NCBI GenBank assembly: GCA_049670425.1
Contig: JBATTG010000246.1
Location: forward strand, 1-5,560
Direction: 5' to 3'
Origin: Proteocatella sp049670425
Lineage (GTDB): Bacteria > Bacillota > Clostridia > Peptostreptococcales > Filifactoraceae
Length of the DNA: 5,560 nucleotides
In this document: piece after piece, positions 1 through 5,241 of the stretch
How positions within the stretch are numbered: position 1 is the stretch's first letter
How the letters are laid out: each line of letters begins with the position of its first letter
Notes under the pieces: generated by a model
What the model was told of the DNA's origin: nothing
What the model saw: only the letters and a program-made list of their open reading frames with translations
The model's database searches: none
Made by a program: the position numbers and the translations under genes

Positions 1-83
1 TCCAAAATAAGCTCATTTTCCAGCTCTATAAAGACAAGTTTGTCTGTTAAAGCTGCAAAAAAACCATCCAAATTAGATCTCAT
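1..83 (-). CDS. Partial CDS (N-terminal 27 codons), unrecognised protein
   Basis: Reading leftward from the ATG at 83-81, the frame stays open to the window edge. It encodes a 27-residue N-terminus that begins MRSNLDGFFAAL and ends in an acidic, hydrophobic stretch (FIELENELIL). There is no signal peptide and no recognisable motif in this short piece, so I assign no function. It is supported as a gene by a strong Shine-Dalgarno sequence, AAGGAG at 94-89, 5 nt before the ATG. It also overlaps the last 11 nt of the radical SAM gene (73-83), the usual arrangement for translationally coupled genes. It would be the fifth gene of the operon. The rest lies beyond position 1. The start is well supported; the identity is unknown. 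Confidence 0.75.
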   Translation of the reverse strand, partial: MRSNLDGFFAALTDKLVFIELENELIL

Positions 84-1890
84 ATATTCTCCTTACCATC
101 TTATAATCTCCATTATGATTACGTTTAGAATCATAATTGACTATTAATACATTACTGATTTTAGCCAAGTTTTTAAAACCAGTCTCATTCTTTTCCAATA
201 TATATTGTACCATATCATATTCAAATAATGACCAACTAATTTTTTTAAATGCATCTTTATAATGAACATCCTGGCTAAATCCCAATTCTACGAGATTGTC
301 CAGACTTCTCGTAAACTCAAAAATCATTTCCTTGATTTTATTAGTTTCAACATTACTTTTGTTAAGAAGTAAAAATGCTGGTATATAAGGATTTCTTCCC
401 ATGTTAATATAGTCCAGTCTTAATAATTCGATATAAAATTCCAGATTGAAATTACATTCTTCCTCGAATTTTTGCCCAAGAATTGTCATCGCTCTGAACT
501 CTTCTTCTTTTTTTATTATATTTATTTTATTTTCAAATATTACCTTGCTTAAATCTTCGAAGAATTCATAGCCTCGATTTTCATATATACTGTTGTAAAT
601 ATATTCTACACTGTATTTAAATCTCCCCGTATTATAAAATCTGTCCACTACATTTTCTACGCTTTTCAAATCCGCCACATCTTTATAGCTTAAATACTTA
701 TTGGAAAGTATTTCATAAGGAGGGTATGATCTGTATTTATATTCATGTTTCTCTACGTCATTTTCTATAGGACTTCCCTTGAGTATCTTCAAAAAACCGA
801 GCTGCAGCGCGTCAGGTTTCAAAGCAAATACATCGTTAAATGATTTTTCAAATGAGTCTCGGTCTTCATATGGCAGCCCTGCGATGAGGTCCAGATGCTG
901 ATGAATATTTCCATATGATTTTATCGCTAAAACATTTTTGCTTAATTCTTCAAATTTACTTGCTCTGTTTACGGCTCGAAGTGTAATCTCATTGGTAGAC
1001 TGGACCCCTATCTCGAATTGAAAAAGCCCTCTTCTGGCATTTTTAATAATTTCAAGAACAGGACTTTGAAGCAAATAAGCCGTTATCTCGAAATGGAAAT
1101 TTATGTTTCCATCATCTATCTGGATCAAATATTTTATAAGTTCTATTGCTTTTGATTCATCTGAATTGAACGTTCTGTCAACAAATTTGACCTGCCTTGC
1201 TCCAATTTCAACCAGATATTTAAGCTCCATTTTTATCTTTTCCATTTCAAAATATCTTACGCCCTTTGTCGTTGATGAAAGACAATATGCACAGTTGAAG
1301 GTGCAGCCTCTTGACGTTTCATAATAAACAATCTTATTCTCTATGTCTTTTTTATCCATATCCAGATATACCGGCGGTATAATTGAAAGATCTGTAACAA
1401 CGAGATTTCGCTTGCACAGATCCACCAAATTATTTTGGCCATTTTTAAAATAGAGGTTTGTTATCGCTTCAAGAGCGCTGAATTTTCTTTTAGGGTCCAT
1501 GTCCTTTTCTAAAAATATATAAACTAACGATGAAAATGCACGCTCTCCTTCGCCCGCAATAATATAGTCAATAAAATCATGTTTTTCCATCAACTTGTCC
1601 GCATCGTAAGTTACCTCTGGTCCTCCTAATAATATAGATGTTCCAGGATATATTTTCTTTATATTTTCAGCTATTTTCAATGTTTTTTCTATATTCCATA
1701 TATAACACGAAAAGGCTACTAAATCGTAGCCTCCCTTTGCTATTTTGCTCAGTATTTCCTCTATATCTTCGTTTATTGTAAACTCCTCTATATTTGTATT
1801 GATCCGGTCTTTAATCATTGCATTCATATACTTTATCGCAAGATTCGAGTGGATAAATTTTGAATTTAAAGTTGTAAGAAGTATTTTCAT
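73..1890 (-). CDS. B12-binding-type radical SAM protein (DUF4080-like), substrate unknown
   Basis: This 605-aa cytosolic protein has the layout of cobalamin-dependent class B radical SAM enzymes. Residues about 1-130 form a Rossmann-like B12-binding-type domain, with the N-terminal signature NSKFIHSNLA near residue 9, a DLVAFSCYIWN strand near 56, LLGGPEV near 87 and GEGE near 113. The radical SAM barrel (about 185-400) carries the iron-sulfur cluster motif CxxxCxxC at Cys196, Cys200 and Cys203, followed by FEIGVQS (about 292-298) and LDLIAGLPYED (about 333-343). Residues about 400-605 match in layout the C-terminal DUF4080 region. No classical DxHxxG cobalamin-ligand motif is visible, so cobalamin may bind without a histidine ligand or not at all. 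An in-frame ATG at 1896 would add two residues, but its only ribosome binding site lies 1 nt away, so I chose the ATG at 1890. The class is well supported from motifs; the reaction (perhaps a methylation or ring rearrangement) is not known. It is the fourth gene of the operon and its stop lies inside the next gene. Confidence 0.9.
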   Translation of the reverse strand: MKILLTTLNSKFIHSNLAIKYMNAMIKDRINTNIEEFTINEDIEEILSKIAKGGYDLVAFSCYIWNIEKTLKIAENIKKIYPGTSILLGGPEVTYDADKLMEKHDFIDYIIAGEGERAFSSLVYIFLEKDMDPKRKFSALEAITNLYFKNGQNNLVDLCKRNLVVTDLSIIPPVYLDMDKKDIENKIVYYETSRGCTFNCAYCLSSTTKGVRYFEMEKIKMELKYLVEIGARQVKFVDRTFNSDESKAIELIKYLIQIDDGNINFHFEITAYLLQSPVLEIIKNARRGLFQFEIGVQSTNEITLRAVNRASKFEELSKNVLAIKSYGNIHQHLDLIAGLPYEDRDSFEKSFNDVFALKPDALQLGFLKILKGSPIENDVEKHEYKYRSYPPYEILSNKYLSYKDVADLKSVENVVDRFYNTGRFKYSVEYIYNSIYENRGYEFFEDLSKVIFENKINIIKKEEEFRAMTILGQKFEEECNFNLEFYIELLRLDYINMGRNPYIPAFLLLNKSNVETNKIKEMIFEFTRSLDNLVELGFSQDVHYKDAFKKISWSLFEYDMVQYILEKNETGFKNLAKISNVLIVNYDSKRNHNGDYKMVRRIYEI

Positions 1891-1897
1891 GGGCATG

Positions 1898-1904
1898 CCT
1901 TTCT
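1898..1904 (-). promoter_or_regulatory. Ribosome binding site deciding the radical SAM start
   Basis: AGAAAGG reads on the minus strand at 1904-1898. It stands 7 nt before the ATG at 1890, which is optimal, but only 1 nt before the ATG at 1896, which is too close to serve. It is a moderate rather than strong Shine-Dalgarno sequence. This favours the shorter product beginning MKILLTTLNSK, also the more natural N-terminus for this family. Confidence 0.65.
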
Positions 1905-1936
1905 GATTACAGCAGTTTAGCTTTAATTACAATCAC

Positions 1937-2587
1937 TTAAGGGTATCTTTTTGCAAAAAGATACCGCTGATTATAATATTTGTTGTTTAAATCACTTATC
2001 ATAATCTGCATTTCAGATCCTGAAGATGCATGTATAAATTTTCCGTCTGATATATATATTCCTACATGGGTTACTTTTTTTGGAATAAATATATTTGGGC
2101 TTATTGAATTTGAAGTTTCGCTTAGTTCAAACAGGGATAATACATCAGATGTATCTACGGCAATATCGCTAAAATCACTGCTGTTTCTGGTGTCAAAAAA
2201 TATCAAATCCCCCGGCAAAAGCATATTTTTCTCCACTGAATTGCCGCTATTTCCTTGATCCACGGAAACTCTGGGTATTTGAATTCCTGCTTTAAGGAAA
2301 ATATAGCTTGTAAATCCCGAACAATCATAGGCATCGGGACCGCTGCTCCCATAAACATAGGGTTTCCCTAATTCTTGAAGTGCATTTTCTATAATGACGC
2401 TTTTTTTTGCCGAGTCAAGAACACCCGAATCAAGAATTCCTTGATTCGGAATGACTGCAATAGTGCTGACAAAACTGTTTAGTTGCCTGAAAACATCATC
2501 CATCTTTGTTTCAGCATGAACATTCTGAACTCCGAGAGTATTTACTATGAATAATGCCAGACAAAATCCCATATATTTTCGCTTCAT
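1937..2587 (-). CDS. Secreted NlpC/P60 family peptidoglycan endopeptidase
   Basis: This 216-aa protein is predicted to cut peptide bonds in peptidoglycan stem peptides outside the membrane. Residues 1-25 form a signal peptide: basic MKRK, a hydrophobic core, then VHA before the likely cleavage site at 25/26. There is no lipobox. A short linker (about 26-60) leads to a single NlpC/P60 domain (about 62-216). The catalytic set is visible: Cys89 in YDCSGF, His174 in THVGIY, and His186 in GKFIHASS exactly 12 residues later, the spacing known from the E. coli Spr/MepS fold. LPGDLIFFD (124-132) is the usual core strand. There are no SH3 or LysM wall-binding repeats. An unusual insertion of roughly 35-40 Ser/Asp-rich residues (about 133-172) separates this strand from the catalytic His. 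The gene lies 20 nt after the RNase PH-RdgB stop, with a weak AGGA site 8 nt before the ATG. Family and activity class are firm; the exact bond cut is inferred. Confidence 0.93.
   Translation of the reverse strand: MKRKYMGFCLALFIVNTLGVQNVHAETKMDDVFRQLNSFVSTIAVIPNQGILDSGVLDSAKKSVIIENALQELGKPYVYGSSGPDAYDCSGFTSYIFLKAGIQIPRVSVDQGNSGNSVEKNMLLPGDLIFFDTRNSSDFSDIAVDTSDVLSLFELSETSNSISPNIFIPKKVTHVGIYISDGKFIHASSGSEMQIMISDLNNKYYNQRYLFAKRYP
1942..1965. repeat. 24-bp perfect palindrome at the 3' end of the NlpC/P60 gene
   Basis: The sequence is identical to its own reverse complement over 24 bp, with arm GGTATCTTTTTG meeting its complement at 1953/1954. As RNA it could fold into a 10-bp stem with a UGCA loop. 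It lies within the codons for the C-terminal YLFAKRYP and ends 3 nt before the stop codon (1937-1939). No T-tract follows on the minus strand, so it is not a classical intrinsic terminator. It could be an mRNA-stability or attenuation hairpin between the hydrolase and the radical SAM gene, a protein-binding site, or chance in AT-rich coding sequence. Confidence 0.75.
2408..2437 (-). repeat. Two-unit 15-bp tandem repeat in the NlpC/P60 linker
   Basis: On the minus strand, unit ATTCTTGATTCGGGT (2437-2423) is followed at once by GTTCTTGACTCGGCA (2422-2408). The two match at 11 of 15 bases and encode ILDSG and VLDSA. This looks like an in-frame duplication within the flexible segment between the signal peptide and the catalytic domain. 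A five-residue change in a linker would be harmless to the fold. Confidence 0.6.
2425..2449. repeat. 10-bp perfect inverted repeat (hairpin) inside the NlpC/P60 gene
   Basis: CCGAATCAAG at 2425-2434 and its exact complement CTTGATTCGG at 2440-2449 are separated by a 5-nt spacer, allowing a stable hairpin in the mRNA. It lies about 140-160 nt into the coding sequence, over the codons for NQGILDSG, and overlaps the 15-bp tandem repeat. No T-tract follows. A role in mRNA structure is possible but unproven. Confidence 0.6.
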
Positions 2588-2607
2588 AATTATTATCCTA
2601 TTGTGAA

Positions 2608-4020
2608 TTAGTATAGTATATCCTGCAATTTTTTACTCATTACTTTCAAGGCTCTTGCCCTGTGACTTACTTTGTTTTTTTCTTCATCAGTAAATTCTGC
2701 ATAAGTTTTTTCATTACCCGATGCAACAGTTGGAACAAACAGAGGGTCATAGCCGAAACCATTGTCTCCTTTTTCTTCAAATCCAATCAGGCCATCACAG
2801 ACCCCCTTGTAGATGCCTTCTCTTCCATCTGGAAATACAAGCGCTATAACGCTTACAAATCTTGCTTTTCTCTCATTCCAATTTATGTTTGACATTTTTT
2901 CCTTTAAAAGCTGGTTATTATTAAAATCATTGGCATTTTTGCCTGAATACCTTGCAGAATACACACCCGGGTCTCCATTCAAAGCATCTACCGCAAGTCC
3001 TGAGTCATCGGCTATAACTATTTTTCCAGTAAGTTCCATGACTTTACGGGCCTTAATAAGAGCATTCTCTTCAAAAGTGGTCCCAGTTTCTTCAATCTCG
3101 AGACCTTTTAGACCAACATCATCGAGCGACAGCAGCTTAATTTTATGTTCTGAAAGTATTGCATTTATCTCTTTTATTTTATGATTATTGGAAGAGGCTA
3201 TCACAAATTCCAATTCCCCTTCACTGTTTATATATGGTGAATTATCATGCTTTATTCTTTCTTTTTTTACTGCCTGTGGTTTTGTTTCAACGCAATATAT
3301 CTTATTTGATATTTCTTCTCCGAGTACATCTTTTTGCATGGCTATTATTTCCATACAGCCTTTTTCGGCCAGTTCAAGCAGATTATTGAATTGAGTCTTA
3401 TTAAACGGTTTCTCCTCGCCAGTTGACTGAATCTCGACGAATTCACCCTTGCTGGTCATGACAACATTCATGTCTACATGCGCCTTTGAATCTTCTTCAT
3501 AGCATAAATCCAGAACATATTCTCCGTTTACGATTCCTACACTGATCGCACTTACAAATTCCTTTATCGGAAATTTTTTAAGATGCTTTGATTTGTGCAG
3601 TCTGTTGCATGCCAATGAAAGAGCTACAAAAGCCCCTGTTATTGATGCGGTTCGAGTTCCACCGTCGGCTTGTATTACATCACAATCGATCCATATTGTT
3701 TTTTCTCCAAGATTTTTCAAATCTATTACAGATCTTAAGGATCTGCCTATAAGCCTTTGTATCTCGTGCGTTCTTCCATCTACCTTTCCTCTTGATGATT
3801 CTCTTATCTTTCTGTGGTGCGTAGATCTTGGAAGCATAGAGTACTCAGCGCTGATCCATCCAGTACCTGTATTTTTCAAAAAAGGAGGTACCTTATCTTC
3901 TATTGATGCGGTACATATGACTTTTGTATCTCCGAATTCGACAAGTACCGAGCCCTCTGCATGCTTAGTATAATCCAATGTAAATTTAATATCTCTGTGT
4001 TGTTCTTTTCCTGTTTGCAC
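2608..4020 (-). CDS. rph-rdgB: Bifunctional RNase PH / RdgB (HAM1) non-canonical purine NTP pyrophosphatase
   Basis: This 470-aa cytosolic fusion joins two normally separate enzymes. Residues about 1-240 are RNase PH, which trims tRNA 3' ends using phosphate. Visible features are HAEGSVLVEFGDTKV (about 20-34), GWISAEYSMLPRSTHHR (about 54-70), the RNA-contact segment GRTHEIQRLIGRSLR (about 82-96), phosphate-binding ADGGTRTA with Arg123, and the acidic site DLCYEED...DMN with Asp177 and Asp183. After a charged linker (about 240-268), residues 270-470 are an RdgB/HAM1 pyrophosphatase that converts ITP, dITP and XTP to monophosphates. It has SNNHKIKE (277-284), TGTTFEENALIKA (about 312-324), catalytic ADDSGL with the Asp pair at 338-339, FGYDPLF (422-428) and SHRARAL (452-458). 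Both halves look complete. The usual N-terminal GRxxxxLRP is altered to GKEQHRD. I chose the GTG at 4020: a TTG at 4044 keeps the frame open but overlaps the amidase and lacks a suitable site, whereas GAGG sits 8 nt before the GTG and the resulting length fits the family. Confidence 0.95.
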   Translation of the reverse strand: MQTGKEQHRDIKFTLDYTKHAEGSVLVEFGDTKVICTASIEDKVPPFLKNTGTGWISAEYSMLPRSTHHRKIRESSRGKVDGRTHEIQRLIGRSLRSVIDLKNLGEKTIWIDCDVIQADGGTRTASITGAFVALSLACNRLHKSKHLKKFPIKEFVSAISVGIVNGEYVLDLCYEEDSKAHVDMNVVMTSKGEFVEIQSTGEEKPFNKTQFNNLLELAEKGCMEIIAMQKDVLGEEISNKIYCVETKPQAVKKERIKHDNSPYINSEGELEFVIASSNNHKIKEINAILSEHKIKLLSLDDVGLKGLEIEETGTTFEENALIKARKVMELTGKIVIADDSGLAVDALNGDPGVYSARYSGKNANDFNNNQLLKEKMSNINWNERKARFVSVIALVFPDGREGIYKGVCDGLIGFEEKGDNGFGYDPLFVPTVASGNEKTYAEFTDEEKNKVSHRARALKVMSKKLQDILY

Positions 4021-4026
4021 TTGTAA

Positions 4027-4032
4027 TTCCTC
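4027..4032 (-). promoter_or_regulatory. Ribosome binding site deciding the RNase PH-RdgB start
   Basis: GAGGAA reads on the minus strand at 4032-4027, in the 13-nt gap between the amidase stop (TAG, 4036-4034) and the GTG at 4020. Its GAGG core is 8 nt before that GTG. The longer frame starting at TTG 4044 would place this site inside the gene and would read through the end of the amidase. This is the main reason to call a GTG start. Confidence 0.75.
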
Positions 4033-4033
4033 A

Positions 4034-5062
4034 CTATTTCTCAAAATATTTATTAATTCCAGTTGTCACGGCTTCCATAAGTAAATTCTGGTAAGCGCTA
4101 TCCATAAGACGGCCAACCTCGTTTGCATTAGAAACAAATCCAAGCTCCAAGAGGACTGCCGGCATTTTAGTCCCATTTAAAACTGCTAAGTCAGTTCTGA
4201 CTTTGGTTCCCCGGTTTACAGCTCCACTGCTTTCTATAAGTTCCGCCTGTATATATGTGGCTATTTCCTTATTATCCTTCGAATTATAATGAAGCGTTTC
4301 AATTCCGGAAACCCCTGCACTTACTGTTGAATTGTGATGTATGCTGACAAATAAATCTGCATCCAAATTATTTGCATTTGTATACCTGTCTTTTAAAGGC
4401 ACATATACATCTTCGCTTCTATTCATACTTACTTCATATCCAGAAGCGGTAAGTTTATCTTTAAGCAAAATGGCTAACTTGAGGTTAAGATTTTTCTCCT
4501 GCACTCCAACAGACTTGTTCGAGGTTCCCGGATCCGTGCCGCCGTGACCTGCATCAATCACAATCTTTGGAGAATCGTATGCCCCTTTATCAAGTGCAAT
4601 TGAAATTGCCCCCGTTGCTTCATTTATAGAGCAATTTGCTTTAACATTATTTTGCAGATTCATCTCAAATCTATATTTTTCTCCATCCATCGAAACGCTA
4701 TAGCTCTCTATTCTTCGATCATTTACCGTTTCTGTAAAATCCGTTAATGTCAGGATATTTTTAGGAATGTAAACAACCACTGAACCATCCTTGCTTGTAT
4801 CTGCCTCTACTTTTTCAGCAGAAGGTAATTTTATCAAAAAAGTCCCTGTTTTTCTGTCTTTGTTATAAGTAATTAGTTTTTTAAAATCATATTCGCTTGG
4901 TGCTTCGATTACAGAATTGTGTTCTTCAAGCACAGCCTCCAGGCCATGATAAATATTACTGTCAATTTTACCTATGTTTTCTGCATACACAGATCCCGAA
5001 GCAAATACTGTCAGTACCAGTGTCATTCCAGCAATTTTTCTGATTATTTTATTGTATATCAT
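4034..5062 (-). CDS. Secreted N-acetylmuramoyl-L-alanine amidase (Amidase_3)
   Basis: This 342-aa protein is predicted to cleave the bond between N-acetylmuramic acid and L-alanine in peptidoglycan, outside the membrane. Residues 1-27 form a signal peptide: basic start, hydrophobic MTLVLTVFASG, and VYA before a likely cut at 27/28. Residues about 60-160 are beta-rich and resemble an AMIN-type wall-targeting domain, though this is only a structural guess. The Amidase_3 catalytic domain (about 165-342) shows the zinc ligands His173 in IDAGHGGTDPG, Glu189 in VQEKNLNLK and His242 in SIHHNS, plus the catalytic Glu306 in LLELGFVSN. These match the CwlC/AmiC-type family, so it should be active. A perfect AAGGAGG (5074-5068) stands 5 nt before the ATG. 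It is the first gene after the spoVG terminator and probably heads the operon. Whether it acts in growth, division or sporulation cannot be told from sequence. Confidence 0.94.
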   Translation of the reverse strand: MIYNKIIRKIAGMTLVLTVFASGSVYAENIGKIDSNIYHGLEAVLEEHNSVIEAPSEYDFKKLITYNKDRKTGTFLIKLPSAEKVEADTSKDGSVVVYIPKNILTLTDFTETVNDRRIESYSVSMDGEKYRFEMNLQNNVKANCSINEATGAISIALDKGAYDSPKIVIDAGHGGTDPGTSNKSVGVQEKNLNLKLAILLKDKLTASGYEVSMNRSEDVYVPLKDRYTNANNLDADLFVSIHHNSTVSAGVSGIETLHYNSKDNKEIATYIQAELIESSGAVNRGTKVRTDLAVLNGTKMPAVLLELGFVSNANEVGRLMDSAYQNLLMEAVTTGINKYFEK

Positions 5063-5083
5063 AGCTGCCTCCTTATCTCATAT

Positions 5084-5112
5084 AGCTTAACACTAAATTG
5101 ACTTATTTTCAA
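5084..5112 (-). promoter_or_regulatory. Candidate sigma-A promoter for the amidase operon
   Basis: On the minus strand, TTGAAA (5112-5107, five of six matches to TTGACA) and TAAGCT (5089-5084) are 17 nt apart. TAAGCT keeps the first T, the A after it and the final T of TATAAT, and is preceded by TGT, an extended -10 element. Transcription would start near 5077-5079, giving a very short leader just before the AAGGAGG site. The -10 match is poor, so this is only the best candidate seen between the spoVG terminator and the amidase gene. Confidence 0.35.
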
Positions 5113-5137
5113 TGGTTCTGGCTTTTTGTAATTGTAT

Positions 5138-5156
5138 TGTAAATTTATGATTTACA
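5138..5156. promoter_or_regulatory. Perfect 7-bp inverted repeat upstream of the amidase operon, possible operator
   Basis: TGTAAAT at 5138-5144 and ATTTACA at 5150-5156 are exact complements around a 5-nt spacer. The repeat lies 26 nt upstream of the candidate -35 element and just downstream of the spoVG terminator. The symmetry suggests a binding site for a dimeric regulator, but it does not match the Rex, PerR, Fur or CodY consensus as I know them. It may be chance in an AT-rich gap. Confidence 0.3.
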
Positions 5157-5171
5157 TTTGTATTTCAAATC

Positions 5172-5213
5172 AAAAAACCGCCTAATCAGATGAGCTAACT
5201 CATCTGATTAGGC
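5172..5213 (-). terminator. Strong intrinsic terminator of spoVG
   Basis: A perfect 15-bp stem has arms GCCTAATCAGATGAG (5180-5194 on the plus strand) and its complement at 5199-5213, with a 4-nt loop. Read on the minus strand it begins 28 nt after the spoVG stop and is followed by GG and then T6 (5177-5172). The plus-strand side lacks a continuous T-tract directly after the stem, so it works mainly for spoVG. It separates spoVG from the amidase operon. Confidence 0.93.
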
Positions 5214-5241
5214 AGTCATTTTAATTTAATATATATTGCCG

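Noticed and set aside
1103..1324. Plus-strand open frame of 73 codons
   Set aside because: It lies opposite the conserved radical SAM core, including its cluster cysteines, and has no recognisable domain. It is a shadow frame.
1942..1965. The palindrome as an intrinsic terminator of the NlpC/P60 gene
   Set aside because: It lies before the stop codon and is not followed by a T-tract on the minus strand. The next gene follows within 46 nt in the same direction.
2662..3394. Several overlapping plus-strand open frames of 68-123 codons
   Set aside because: All lie antisense to the RdgB half and the linker of the fusion, which carries complete family motifs. None resembles a known protein.
3593..3973. 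Plus-strand open frame of 126 codons
   Set aside because: It is antisense to the strongly conserved RNase PH core, so it is explained as a shadow.
4021..4044. TTG at 4044 as the RNase PH-RdgB start
   Set aside because: It would overlap the amidase and leave the GAGGAA site inside the gene. The GTG at 4020 fits both spacing and family length.
4919..5101. Plus-strand open frame of 60 codons spanning the amidase 5' end
   Set aside because: It covers the amidase signal peptide region and its ribosome binding site on the opposite strand, and shows no domain.
5138..5156. The inverted repeat as a Rex, PerR or Fur box
   Set aside because: Arm sequence and spacing do not match these consensus sites as I know them, so no regulator is named.
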